A stretch of DNA of 64,000 nt from Prosopocoilus inquinatus (GCA_036172665.1 CM069877.1:11118501-11182500), one strand, 5' to 3'; positions 23,420 through 34,880 are shown, numbered from the stretch's first letter. Numbers and translations: made by a program. The notes: generated from the letters alone by a model not told the origin.

Positions 23420-24610
23420 CGCACTATACAGGGTGCTCCAAATCCAAATATTTTTTTAATTATACTGCGCTGTACAGGGTGTCTCAAATCACACTCAAAC
23501 AAGCAAACCATTCATTACACGAGCAGATCGAGCTATATTCGAATCGAAATGGAGGTTCTAAAAGGTACTAATATTTGTTTAAATTTTCTTGAAGGCGCCA
23601 TCTTGCGTTATTAATGGAATACCAGTAGGGTTCGCAAGTTCTTGCTTCATCAGATTCCCCCCCCCCCAAAAAAAAAAAGAAAACCAAAAAAAATAATCTG
23701 CGAAAAATTGATCTGAATTTATACTTTCAATTTTATCATACAGGGTGCCCCAAAACATCGTCTCCGGCAGACAAATATTTTTTATATGTTTTTATTCAAA
23801 CGTGCACCTTGACTTGTCAGATTACCAAGTAAAGCCACTTGATGCAGTTGTATCAATTTTTTTTTTTTTTAAGGTAAAATGTAAAAAATACAAGGTGCTC
23901 CAAAACACCGTCCTGTCAGAAACGAAATATTTTACAAATACTTATTTCTAAAATAAGGAAAAAGAGTTTTGATCAAAAGTTGCAGGCGATGCCGTTGGAA
24001 TTTCCGAGAAAAAAAATTTATACTTTGACAGTTACGTAAATTACAGGCTGTCATTTTAATCTATTACAAACGAATACATATTAAAAAAAATTACTTAAGG
24101 ACGCAATTATTTTCTTTAATGCAACGTGTTATACAAAGTGCCCCGAAATACTGTCGTTAAGAATGCAGCGTTTCGCAAACGATTCGAAACAGAGAAGAAA
24201 ATTTTGATCAATCTAGATGCTAACTACAGTTTTCGAAACATTTTTTTCTTTTTTTTGTTTTCATATGGTCGCAATATTAGATGATTATATGACAGTTAGA
24301 TAAAGCATGTCCTGTCACTTCAACAGATCGTGCGAATGATGCAAAAATTGTTTGTGAATTCGATCCTTACATATATTTCTTTAATGCGATACGATGTACA
24401 AGGTGTCCCAAATCTTACGTATTGGGGATTCGGTTTTCACTTTTAAGCTGGTAGAACTCGCGGTGTACTTTTTTCTTCTTTTTATTATTGTGCATTATAC
24501 AGGGTGCCCCAAACTATTTTCAAGCCCGGGAGGGCTTATTCGTTTGATTAATTTCTACTTGGTCATTAATTTCGATGTAAATTTTGATTAATTTATGTTT
24601 CTCGAAAGAC
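23420..24610 (+). repeat. array of TACAGGGTGCCCCAAA motifs
   Basis: TACA(G/A)(G/A)GTG(C/T)(C/T)CCAAA-like motifs occur near 23428, 23471, 23742, 23887, 24132, 24400 and 24498, all in the + orientation. Each is preceded by an AT-rich stretch that often ends in a GCATTATACAGGG-like run. Spacing is irregular (43-270 bp), so this is a nested or decayed array, not a clean satellite. Inverted single copies occur at about 3240, 19866 and 39358. Confidence 0.75.
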
Positions 24611-26159
24611 TTCGGAAGTTCGAAAGCACCCCCCGTATGAAACAAGGAAATTCTGAATTAATTCAAACGGCAACTTACGTCATCGTAAATGGGGTTTTAC
24701 TAACGTAATTATGGATGTGGCCTTATCGATGAGGATGAGGTCGACAAGTTCAAGGCAAGACAAGCAAGTCGGTGGTCACTTCCTCTCATTTATAAAGCTC
24801 CTTTGTCTCCGGCACACTCTCACCCCTTGCCCTTAGCACTTAAATGTTCCGTAATATATCTTAATTATAGTATAATCTGACGGAATTCCGTGCGTGAGGC
24901 AAAATTAAAATTAAGGAGAAAGAAAGGTTCCACGTTTTGTGTGGGGAACACCTGCATGTCAGTGCGGTTATCGGTGTAACTTCAAAGGTCATGAACGTCG
25001 ACAATCATTCCCGCCAGTGCCGACGTTTTGGCTTTTATTTGTTTTTGGTGAACTCTTGCGTGCGTATATTGCGGTGGTTACCGTACTATAGCCAAAACAT
25101 ATCAGAGGTACCACTTGTTTGGAACTGTTGATATGTACGTTAAAAAAAATACTAGCAAGGTCGCAAAACCTTCATATAGTCGACACAGACACCGCGCTGA
25201 GTTCCGCATTCAAACCCATTTCGTAGCGTTTCGTAACAATAATCAATAATCACTGATATCGTTTAGTAATTATTTTATTTAAAATTTTAATTCCCTGAGG
25301 GAATTAATGTTACATTTATTTAAATACTGCCCTACCTTAAGCGCGCCAATCGAAGAGGCGGCCGGCGTTGTAAACACACTTAAGATATGGAAACGCAATT
25401 TATTTATTACTTGTAAAAAATAAGACGATGGATGACGATGATGCGGCTATTTAACTCATCCGCAATTTTAAGGCGCATTTTTCGTCCAGTAATAACAATC
25501 GTCGACCAGTAATTTGAAAATATGTATTTAAAACTGTAGTTACTTACTTGGAGTAAGGTTACATTGTTTTAATAAATCCAGGCGGGTTTAAAATGTTGAT
25601 TGACCGGAAGATTTCGTAATCGAATTAATTGAATCTGTAAATTGTAAGATCGATTCTTTTTTAATACACTTCGTGAAGACGAATATGAACTCGCGTAAAC
25701 CGAAAGTTTTCAAAATTCGTTCCCTTCCGCATGCAGAAATTTGCCCAATGGCTGTGAGACTTCTGGCAGGTCTTTTTACCTGTTTGCAAAAGCCATTACG
25801 ATCTGTTAATACGCATCATACGAATCAAACGTTCGTTCACGACAGGGTTCATGCACAAGGTTAAACCACGATAAACACTGACCGACTGACCTATTTTCGT
25901 GTCGTCATTCAAACAGACAGCCACGTGCGCGAGAGCTTAGCCACCTACACTCCTTAGTTATGCCAGCGGTTCTCAAACGGTTTGGCGAAAATCTGCCAAT
26001 GCATTTTTCTCGAAAGTTATTAACTTTCTGTTAAGGACATATGAGTTCAATCGTTGCCGTTTATGATGATACATCACAGACTTAAATATTTGCACGCAGT
26101 AAAAGAACAGCCTGTATATTACGCCATCCGTCAATCAAAATTAGATAGTTTTAAATCGT
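24611..26159. other. mostly unique non-coding stretch
   Basis: No gene was recognised. About 24930-25110 is similar to 28080-28170 (both contain CGACAATCATTCCCGCC-like and GACGTTTTGGCTTTTAT-like segments). A TTCCCTGAGGGAATTAA palindrome lies near 25291. The remainder is plain. Confidence 0.4.
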
Positions 26160-26400
26160 GTCATTGGGATCGGGTAGGCTTTCCTTTATGCACACGTGTT
26201 AGGGGCGTGGTTGTTCGTTTTCGAACAGCTTCTCGTTCGGAACGAATGCTCTTTTCTTTTGTCTGCCAGCAACGAGACGGTGCAATCCTGTTCACGTCTC
26301 TATTACGTAGTGAGTTTGGAGATGTTTTTGAAACGACCTTATTGTTGAGATCTGTGATCCTGTACAGATGTACTCACTTTGTTAATTATTCCCTTGACTG
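26160..26400 (-). repeat. minus-strand relative of the 8.9-10.4 kb satellite
   Basis: The reverse complement of 9490-9720 aligns here with shared segments such as GCTTTCCTTTATGCACACGT against CTTTCCTTCGTGCACGTTTA, TCTGCCAGCAACGAGACGGTGC-like and TTTGAAACGA. The copy is diverged, and it lies 16 kb away in opposite orientation. Confidence 0.7.
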
Positions 26401-27267
26401 TTTCTGGGACTGTTTTGTACGGGTCTGGTGACGTGGAAAACCCTTTTCGAGCTTGCTTTCTCCGAGCAAGGCAAGCGCCGTTTTGATTTTTCCGTCTTGT
26501 TACCTGCTTGTTTTCCACGTGCGTTTATTGCTCGCGTTTGTTAATTCCTCGCTTACCCCCTGTGTAGCAAGTAGCCCGGGGCAGATTTTCACCGGCAGTT
26601 CGATGCCGGGTGTTGGCCTCCATCCAACCTCGTGAGCGACGGTTGAGCTTCGGGATCAGCCACCTCCTCCACGTGCCTTTGCTGATAGAAAAAAAGTTTT
26701 GCCGCCTCCGTTTTTGAACTGTCGGAACCACCTTACGACGTTTCGTTCAGAAAGAAACCTTGAGCAAGAATATTCCAATTTTTCTATCTTACTGGGAAAT
26801 TGTACGCGTGAGGTCATCCCCCCCCAGGAACGCGCATATTACCAGTGGCGGAGATTATGCTGCATGAGTTTTAGCAATGAATTCAGCTGAGAGGGGCGCG
26901 CTGTTTGTTGGGCTACGTAGACAGGGAAGTTTTGTCGCGCTCGTCATAATATTTTAGTCCGTCATATTTACACAGTTTGTCCTATTTTTTTTTTATTGTT
27001 TTTCATTTTGAATTCTATCTTTACATTGTTCATGTTAATAGTTTTGATAGTTGGCTCCTTCAAAGCGCGAAAAATTTAAGTAGTTTTAGAGAGTTGCTCC
27101 GTCTTGCCCGAGACCGTTCGGTTGTTTTAGCCATTACGCCCAGTGCGCCTACAACCTTAACATTTTTGTTACATTTTGGTGATTGTGATTGTAAGCAAAC
27201 GCGAGAGTACTCACGTCGATGCGCCTTTGGCCTTCGGTTTTGGGCCATGTAAACTCGAATAATTCCG
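26401..27267. other. non-coding stretch
   Basis: No gene was recognised. Short open frames on both strands have no domain. The GC-richer piece at about 26560-26680 contains AGATTTTCACCGGC, whose reverse complement (GCCGGTGAAAATCTG) appears near 33290, so it may be repeat-derived. Confidence 0.4.
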
Positions 27268-27485
27268 ATAGGTTTTTCGTTTGATCACCCCTCTAAGGAG
27301 GACATATAATTATACGCAACATGTAACATGTCTGTAACAATATATGATTTGATTTTGGGCCAAACTATAGTTTATTTACTTAGTGATTACTTTGGCTGGG
27401 ATGTATATTTTTGGTGAGGCGTTTCAAAGAACATCCTTGGGATTTTCATTCCTTTTGTATTCCCTAACGATCACCACTTGGGGTA
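27268..27485 (+). mobile_element. 218-bp dispersed element, copy 2
   Basis: Second copy of the element at 17751-17968. It begins at ATAGGTTTTTCGTTTGATC and ends at CCACTTGGGGTA. Shared borders with copy 1 in unrelated flanks define the element. No obvious duplication flanks this copy. Confidence 0.72.
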
Positions 27486-27869
27486 TATCAACGGAGAAGC
27501 GGGTCCTGGGCAGTTGTATCTTTCGGGAACAAACAAAAATACATTTTCCCGGTAAAATAAAATTAATCACCGATACTTGTGGGTTGGGTAAGCATTGCTG
27601 GGTGGCGTCCTTAATCTTTAATTTTTTCATTTTCGTTCTTAATCACTTTTTGAATTCTCCCACGCCATCTCCACTAAGCGGGCATCGTTACGAAGCTTTT
27701 CTGTACATCTTAGTCTCCGGGGAAACAACCCAGCCAGCTTCGGAGATGTGGTAGGTTACGGTTGGCGTCGCAGGCTCGTTTTTTTGCTTTTCTTTTGTGG
27801 GTCAAAACGCACTAAGCGCTCTTTTTGTTACATTCGTGCCAATCAATATTGGATCCAATTTATTTATTT
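27486..27869. other. non-coding stretch
   Basis: A 123-codon + strand frame runs through here from inside the dispersed element (27383-27754). It spans the element border and has no recognisable domain, so it is not called a gene. Confidence 0.4.
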
Positions 27870-28545
27870 GCTTGAATGTGCTATGCGTGTTCAGTTAATT
27901 TTCTTTTACTTGCGTGAGCAAAATACGGGTTCCGTTATTCGTAATAACGTCACTTGGGCATTCGTGTTTTTGAAGTTAAACTTACTAACAACGATAACGC
28001 AATTTGAACATAATTACTTTAGTGAATGAAGATACTCGAGCAGAAACTAGCGTTTCTGTATCAGTTTCTTGTAAATTGATTAGGGGGGAGGTAGTTCGTC
28101 AATCATCCCCGCGGATTACGACATTTTGGCTTCTATCTGCTTTGGTGAACGCTTGCAATGTGCGGCGGCGTGTCTTTGTCTGTAAATTTCAAAGGAGCCG
28201 CGAGTTACGTACTTCGCCATTAAATACTACGCCGCCGCGCCGTCTGTTAGTCAGACGTTTGACCCGAGGCCATGCGATTGGCAACCCTGTACGCCACCGA
28301 TCGGACGAATACGATGAATCCGATTTATTAGTTGCTTCAACGTGCTCTGTATTTATCGCGCGGTAGATTAATTTTTAATTTTACTTGCGTAATCGAAATA
28401 CGGGCCCCGTTATTCGTTGTTCATCACTCGAGCATTTGTGTTTTTACGTTTGAACTTGCTAATAACGATAACGTAACTTGAACGACGTACCTTAATGAAT
28501 GAAGACTCTGGCATTTCTACGTCAGTTTCTTGGAAATTGATTAGT
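27870..28545 (+). repeat. two tandem copies related to the GGGCCCC family
   Basis: 27870-28090 and 28350-28545 share ACTTGCGT(G/A)A(G/T)C(A/G)AAATAC, GG(G/T)(C/T)CCGTTATTCGT, GCATT(C/T)GTGTTTTT, AACGATAACG(C/T)AA and TCAGTTTCTTG(T/G)AAATTGAT. The ACGGGCCCCGTTATTCG core links them to the 4.3-8.2 kb family. The period is about 480 bp. Confidence 0.75.
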
Positions 28546-28559
28546 GCCCCCGTCCCCCT

Positions 28560-29215
28560 GCCTGACTAGCCGAATGGGGCTGTAAAGTTGATTTCCTCGC
28601 GCGACTTTAGGTGGTGGTGGCATTTTGTAAGCCAAACAAAACATTGCGTCCTGCGCAGATTATTTATCAACAGCTGCAACATGTTACAATTAAATCTGAC
28701 CGCAATAACTCATCGCAACTACTATTAATAAGTACAGAGCCAATCGCCGGCCATCAAGCTTAATAATTTCTGACAGAGACTGACACTGTTCGGCCACCGA
28801 AACGGGAAACGAATTAATTAAGAAAACTCTGCAATAAATCATCGGAAGCGTGCCAAGAAGTCCTTGGCTTTGGAGCTCAAGGCGCTCAAGGTCACGGAAC
28901 TATTCTTACGCCACCCCCCGCTCCACGTAAACTAGACCGCGCACATGATTATGTCATCCGGAAGAGTTCGGTTTTAGATTCCGCCTCATTACTATGTATG
29001 AGGCGATCTTATAATCAGAGGCCAGCCGGCTGAGGGCAATTTGCAATGCATATTGACGTCCAAATTGAGTTGAGCGCGCATCTGCATGATGGATTCAACT
29101 TTGATGTATTATCACTGTGTTTACATAATAGCCGCAGTGTAATCACTCGATTAGAACTGCACATACATTAAAGGCATTATTATTGCATCAAGTACATCAA
29201 GCGTACGTTAAACGT
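28560..29215. promoter_or_regulatory. unique block, candidate enhancer-like region
   Basis: A 650-bp non-repetitive island flanked by repeats. It has balanced composition and many transcription-factor-like words: CAACAGCTGCAACATG (E-box), ATCCGGAAG (ETS-like), TGTTTACATA (forkhead-like), TCAAGGTCA at 28884 (NR5A/ERR-like) and TTAATTAAG. Words like these also occur by chance. The inference rests on uniqueness and composition, not on conservation, which cannot be tested here. Confidence 0.25.
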
Positions 29216-29617
29216 TGCTATACGCTTAAATTAAAAAAAAAAAAAAAGAAAAAGGAGGAGGTTAGAATCACTTTCGAATCGACTCTCTCGTTCTCTGTTC
29301 TGTGGTATGTTACTGAATTAGACCCGGTCCTTTCAAATTTGTAAAAAAAAGTACCTAATGAGAGTATAGGTTAACAAATAAGTGACAAAGGACTAGGTAG
29401 CAGCGCCCCTAATGTAAATTAACATCGTTACATCGAACACGTTCCAGCTGTATAGGCTATTCACTGAAATCTCCGTCGAATTTAATTTCCGGTTGGTAGT
29501 CCTGTCCGGCGCTGTAAATTCAACGGTGTTCCGTGTGCAAGGTAAACAATTAAGCGCGTTTTACGACCGCAAGCGCCTCCTCAATTCTGGGAAACACTTC
29601 ATTTCGTGGTTAATCGG
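29216..29617. other. non-coding stretch with an A-run
   Basis: A poly-A-like tract at about 29232-29247 (A-run, then AGAAAAAGGAGGAGG) could mark an old retroelement end, but no body was recognised upstream. Confidence 0.3.
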
Positions 29618-30222
29618 GTCATCACCTGATGAAAGCAGCAATCGAAAACGGACTGCCACTGCGAAAAATGTTTTGGACTCAAGGAAGACGCAATGAAAAT
29701 TATTTTGGGCGTTAAAGAGAAATATCGGGAAGTCGGTGGCAAGTCGCGCTGTGGTTTCAACAGCCGTCCCGACTCTCAATGAGAAAGGGGTGGGTTAGTT
29801 CATTCAATACGGGCGCCAGGGAACAACCCCAGGTGGTGAACGCACTATGGAACCACTTCCCAAGGATCCACAGCGTGCGCCAAGAAGCAAAAAATGCCAG
29901 GAGACTTCTTGACACTCGTACGTTCAAAGTAGGGTTCGAGTGGTAGCAGAACACCGTGACCTAATTAATAATAAATAGATTGACATACTTACATATCTTT
30001 CGAATACACCGCGAGCTGGCATTAGTGGCCTCAAAATAAACTAAGTTAATAGTAAATAGTTAACATAAACAACAATTGAATTGATTTAAGATCAACACTA
30101 ACCGCATGGAATCCAGTCGAGGTCGCGCAACGTTAACACTAATTAAATAAATTAAATTTAGTTTAAAAATCACGGTCTTATTCTGATCCAGAACACAATG
30201 ATGTGCCGAAAATATTTACAAA
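29618..30222 (+). repeat. 600-bp direct repeat, left copy
   Basis: Copies at 29618-30222 and 31370-32013 share, in order, CACCTGATGAA(A/G)GCAGCAAT, TGCGAAAAATGTTTTGGACT, AAATTATTTTGGGCGTTAAA, AGCCGTCCC, CGGGCGCCAGG(G/A)AACAACCC, TGACCTAATTAATAATAAAT, ACCGCAT(G/A)GAATCCAGTCGA and AAACACAATGATGTGCCGAA-like. The two bracket the 160-bp tandem array. They are not obviously LTRs: no TG...CA termini or primer-binding site was recognised. Confidence 0.85.
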
Positions 30223-31255
30223 TTTTTCCTGCAGAAATTTTATCGTCTGCTCCGAACGGTTATTGGGAACTTTCAATCAGAAAGAAAATAGGTCGTCGCC
30301 TAACGATTTTGGAAGGTGACAACCCATGAGAGAAGAACTTCTTGGAAAAACTTTTTTTGATCAAGCGAAGTAGACTAGGAGACTTTTGCCTGCAGAAATT
30401 TAATCGTCTGTTCCAAGCGGCTGTTGTGACCTTTCAAACAGAAAGAAAGAAGGTCGTCCCCTAAGGATTCTTGAAGGAGATTGCCCATAACAGATCAAGT
30501 TCTTCCTGAAAGAACTTGGCTTGGTGAAATAAGTCACACCAGGAGAACTTTGCTGCAAAAATTCAATCATCTGTTCCAAAGAGTTATTGAGAGCTTCCAA
30601 ACAGAAAGGAAGAAGGTGCCCCTTAAAGAATTTTGGAAGGAGATGACCCGTGAGAGGTCAACTTCTACCTGGAAGAACTTACACTGATGAAGCGAGGTAG
30701 ACCTGAAGAGCTTTTTCTGCAGAAATGTAAACGTCTGCTCCAAGCAGCTATTGGGGGCTTTCAAATAGAAAGAAAATGGGTCATCCCATAACTATTTTGG
30801 AAGGAGGCAACCCATAAGAGGAGAACTTCTTCTTAGAAGAACTTTCTTTGATCATGCGAGGTTTCCCTGCAGAAATTTAATCGTCTCCTCCAAACGGCTG
30901 TTAGGAGCTGTGGAACAGAAAGAAAAAAGATCATCCCCTAAGGAATTTTGAAGGAGGCGGACCTGTGAGAGGTTAACTTCTTGGAGAAACTTGGCTTGGC
31001 GAAACAAGGCAGGCCAGGAGAGCTTTGCCGCAGAAATTCAATCATTTGTTTCAAACAGCTATTGGGAGCTTTCAAACAGTAAGAAGTATTTTAGAAGAAG
31101 ACGAACTAAGGGAATTCAACTTCTTGTTAGTTTAGTGTGTTGTTTTTCTGCAGAAATTCAATCATCTGATCCAAATGGCTATTGGGGAAGCTTTCAACCG
31201 AAAGACAGAAGGTCGTCCCCAAGTATTTTGGAAGGAGGCGACCCTTAGGGTCTAA
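30223..31255 (+). repeat. 160-bp tandem array, seven units
   Basis: The landmark CTGCAGAAAT(T/G)(T/C)AATCGTCTG-like recurs near 30229, 30390, 30552, 30717, 30867, 31028 and 31148 (about 150-165 bp apart; the last unit is shortened to 120). Units share GGAGCTTTCAAACAGAAAGA, GTCGTCCCCTAAG and TTTTGGAAGGAGGCGACCC-like segments. Neighbouring units differ by many substitutions, so the array is old. It lies exactly between the two 600-bp direct repeats. Confidence 0.9.
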
Positions 31256-31369
31256 CAAGCGATTTTTTTCTTCAAGTCGATCCGCGCGCACGTGAAATTC
31301 GTTATTCGTTTTGGATGTTATTTTATGCCAAAGAGGACCAAAAGCTCGGCCTCTCCAGATAAGAGAAGG
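31256..31369. other. array-to-repeat junction
   Basis: Short unassigned sequence joining the 160-bp array to the right 600-bp repeat. Confidence 0.4.
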
Positions 31370-32013
31370 AATCATCACCTGATGAAGGCAGCAATCGAAA
31401 ACGAAATGGCACTGCGAAAAATGTTTTGGACTCTAGGAAGACGCAATGAAAATTATTTTGGGCGTTAAAGAGAGATATCGGGAAGTGGGACGGAACTTCT
31501 CAGGGGCCCGTTGATTCTCGTTGAGTACTCTTCTGGTCACCTACGATATCTGGTGGCAAGTCGCACTGTGTTTTCAACAGCCGTCCCCAAGCTAGACTCT
31601 GAACGAGAAAGGGGGTGGGTTAGTTGATTCAAGACGGGCGCCAGGAAACAACCCCATCTGGCGAACGCACTACGGAACCACTTCCCGGCGTGCGCTGAGA
31701 AACAACAATTATCAGGAAACTTATTGAACAGAACACTGTGACCTAATTAATAATAAATATATTAATTTTCTTATATATCTTTCGAATACAGCGCGAGCTG
31801 GCCTTAGTGGCCTCAAATTAACTAAATACTCGATGCGGTAGTTTAAAAACAACAATCGAAATGATTTAAGGTCAACACTAACCGCATAGAATCCAGTCGA
31901 GATCGCGCAACGTTTACACTAATTAACTGACTAAATTAAATTTTAAGTTTAAAAATCACGGTCTTATTCTGATCCGAAACACAATGATGTGCCGAAAATA
32001 TTTACAAATTTTG
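31370..32013 (+). repeat. 600-bp direct repeat, right copy
   Basis: Partner of 29618-30222. It carries an extra stretch (about 31490-31555, CAGGGGCCCGTTGATTCTCG onward) missing from the left copy and lacks part of the segment between 29875 and 29940. Both end at GCCGAAAATATTTACAAATT. Confidence 0.85.
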
Positions 32014-32285
32014 TTGCAAAACATTTTTGATTGCAGTGGACCCCTCCTGCTTATTCTTTTCGAAAATATTTACGTTATGATAGAACGAAATAAACAGAAC
32101 ATGCCTCGTCCGTTACTTAAAACAGCAATCTAGGAATAGTTATACGTCAATGGTTGTCAAAGGCGTCAGCGCCTCTCTTGGCCTAGCTCTAAATGCCTCT
32201 TTCCCAGTAAAGGTCGTGAATATGGCGGCTTCTTTCTATACAGTTTCGCTGGACAGATGGATGGCCTGCAACTGCCACGAACAGT
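32014..32285. other. non-coding stretch
   Basis: No gene recognised. Confidence 0.4.
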
Positions 32286-32715
32286 TACAGCCAAAAGATT
32301 GATTCACCGGACTTGTAACGGTTCCCAGAGTACTCGAAAATATACCCTCGCAATAAAACGGAAAGGAACAGGAAAATGAATCCTCCTGTTCACGCTACAT
32401 ACCTCTGGATTTCCACAAAACTTGTCAATCCGTTAGCGAGGATGCTTAAATGCACCTCAAAAGACACGTAGAGCTTATTTCATTTCGGTGAAACTGTTTT
32501 AGACGAACAGCTTATTTTATTTCGGTCAAACTGCTTTACACGAACCTTATAACACAGTTATTATTGTTTTTTTTTAAGTAAATTTGATCAGATTTACTTT
32601 ATAAGTCATTAATAACACAGTTATACACATATTCATACGAACAACGAACTACGTGCTTGCTCTATCGTGCAGCCAAGTAAAGCGAAGCGTCCGAATGGCG
32701 GCTTTATAGCTGTTA
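32286..32715 (+). repeat. family D relative with local duplication, copy 1
   Basis: 32286-32515 and 33890-34145 share GATTCACCGGACTTGTAACG (GATTCGCCGG in copy 2), AGTACTCGAAAATATACC, GACAGGAAAATGAAT-like and GCACCTCAAAAGACACGTAG. The last block matches the AGACACGCAGAGCTCAAATC part of family D at 12-16 kb. The AGCTTATTTCATTTCGG segment is doubled in tandem. Confidence 0.75.
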
Positions 32716-33889
32716 TGTGGTATCGAAAGGAGCGCTTTGCGGACTTCGACTCAAAGAAACCCAAACGTAGCTTACCGTGCCTCTAGAAGCAAGATCGGTC
32801 GTTCCCGAATTAGCTAAAACAAGCAAAACAAACAAACACAAAAAGGAGACACACTCCAAAATTACGTAAAATTTCGCTCTCTGAATGAGCCGAACAGTTG
32901 AATGGTAAGGGAATGTAAGGGACAAAACTGTGTAAATATAGTTCTATGAATTAAAAAAAAAAAAAAACTCCCCTGACAACGTTACACAACAGGCTAGGCG
33001 TCCTTCCCCTCCGAATTTGTCGATGAAAATTCTCGTAGACCCAACCCGAACTTCGCCACTGGCAAGATGTGTTGACTTCATGCACCCGTTTTCGAAGGAC
33101 GAGAAGGAAAAGTTGAAAAAGTCAATTTCCTTCGGATCGAAACGTCGTTCGATGAGATAGCTGTGACCATCCGAAAACGAAAACGATTGGACATTTTTCT
33201 CCCAGCAAGAAGCACGTGGAGATCGAGTCGTCTCTCGATGTTCAAAACAGTGCTCACGGGGTTAAGCGGAACCCTGCGACGACTCGGCCGGTGAAAATCT
33301 GCCCCGGACCACTTGCTATAAAGGAGATAAAGTGTGAAATTATACTTGACGCGTTTGGTTTTAAAGTCGCGTTGTCCGTAATTTCAGACATTTGTTTAGC
33401 GTTTTTTTGCGCGACCCGTCTGGTCGGATTTGGATTTAATTGAAACGCCAGTCCTTTGAGGACTCCCCGCCTTAATTTTGGCGATATTTACCTTCTGTGA
33501 ATTTTAGAGTTAGTGCAGCGTTGTTCTTTTCGGATCAGAATAGGTTTATTTTAGTGTAATTTGAGGCCTTCCGCCTCCTTTTTCATCGTGCGTCGCTTGG
33601 ACACGAACTGAGCTTTCATTGCCGATACCATTGCGCCCTATTTTGACAATTTTTGGGTTGTGTAACCTTTTTTTATTGGTTGAATAAAACTTTATTTGAG
33701 GAACTTTGGACGTGCCGCGTTTTTCGTAGTTTTTTCCGCGTTCCTAAAAATAAAAATTCAGTGGCGCCCTCTTGGCTTAACTATCGCGTTGGTTTAAACA
33801 TAATCCCGGCCCGTCTCATTGCAGCTGGCTGGCGCCATCGAAGTCATTCATCACCGTGTAAACCTTGCTAAATTACCTGGACAGGTAGG
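32716..33889. other. non-coding, partly GC-balanced stretch
   Basis: It contains a poly-A run at about 32951-32966 followed by unique sequence with balanced base composition. I looked for exon-like frames between 33000 and 33450 (a 75-codon frame at 33216-33443) and found no recognisable protein or paired splice sites. No repeats were seen. Confidence 0.4.
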
Positions 33890-34400
33890 TAGCAGCAAAG
33901 ATGTGATTCGCCGGACTTGTAACGGTTCCCGGAGTACTCGAAAATATACCATCGCGATAAAACGGACCTATGTCAATCTGAAAAAGACAGGAAAATGAAT
34001 TCTTGTATTCACGCTTAACGATCGTGCCACATACCTCACATAGATTTCCACAAATCTTAAATCAGTCCGTTAGCAAAGCTGCCTAAGTGCACCTCAAAAG
34101 ACACGTAGAGCTTGTTTCACTCCGATCAAACTGCTTTAGATGAACTTTGTCACACAGTTCTACGCAGATTTTAAAAACAACGAAATACGCGATTGCTCTG
34201 TCGTGACGGGAAGTAAAGTGAAGCGTCCGAGATGGCGCTCGGACTCCATTTTCTAACAAATACGGCGAGCCAAACGAAAAGCAAAGCGTCAAGGAACGTG
34301 GTGGTAACAGGCCGATGAAAAGTCTTGATTTCAAGCGGCGCACGAACGTCACTTCCAGAAAATGTTGCCAACTTAATGAACAACGCATATGCAACACGTG
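33890..34400 (+). repeat. family D relative, copy 2
   Basis: See 32286-32715. The tail of this copy (34150-34400) continues into GCGCACGAACGTCACTTCC and AAAATGTTGCCAACTTAATG, paralleling 13700-13760. Minus-strand frames of 70-104 codons overlap each other and have no domain. Confidence 0.75.
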
Positions 34401-34635
34401 GTTTCCGAAATGTGACTACAGATTAACTCGTAGCATAGTCGGGGGCTTAATGTAGACTCTTGATGCCCTACACAAAAATGAAATACTGAGAATAGAGCTG
34501 GGATTAAGAATTGAGCGTTCGAATTAAGAATTCGGGACGATTGTCGAACGACCTTGGGTGTTCGATGTGGTCCTTGAAGAAAATCTATGGTGAAGAGGTT
34601 AGAATAACTGCTGGAAACTATGTATGTTAGATGTC
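34401..34635. other. spacer before minisatellite
   Basis: No gene recognised. Confidence 0.4.
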
Positions 34636-34880
34636 GTACACGCTGAGCAACTCGACTCGAAGACTTGGTCGTAACGTGTATGCGCAGCGTTTCGAGAACT
34701 TGCTAGTGTTGTGTACGTTGAGCGTCTCGAGGACTTACTCGTGTTGTGTATGTTGAGCACCTCGAGGACTTACTCGTCTTCTGTAGGTTGAGCGTCTCGA
34801 GGACTTACTCGCGTTGTGTAGGTTGAGCGTCTCGAGGACTTACTCATGTTGTGTATGTTGAGCGTCTCGAGGACTTGCTC
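34636..34880 (+). repeat. 35-bp minisatellite, five clean units plus degenerate edge
   Basis: Exact 35-base periodicity: units at 34706-34740, 34741-34775, 34776-34810, 34811-34845 and 34846-34880, each of the form GTGTTGTGTA(C/T)GTTGAGCG with TCTCGAGGACTTACTC. A diverged unit (34671-34705) and a trace of another precede them. No indels separate the clean units. 35 is not a multiple of three, so a coding role is excluded. Confidence 0.96.
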
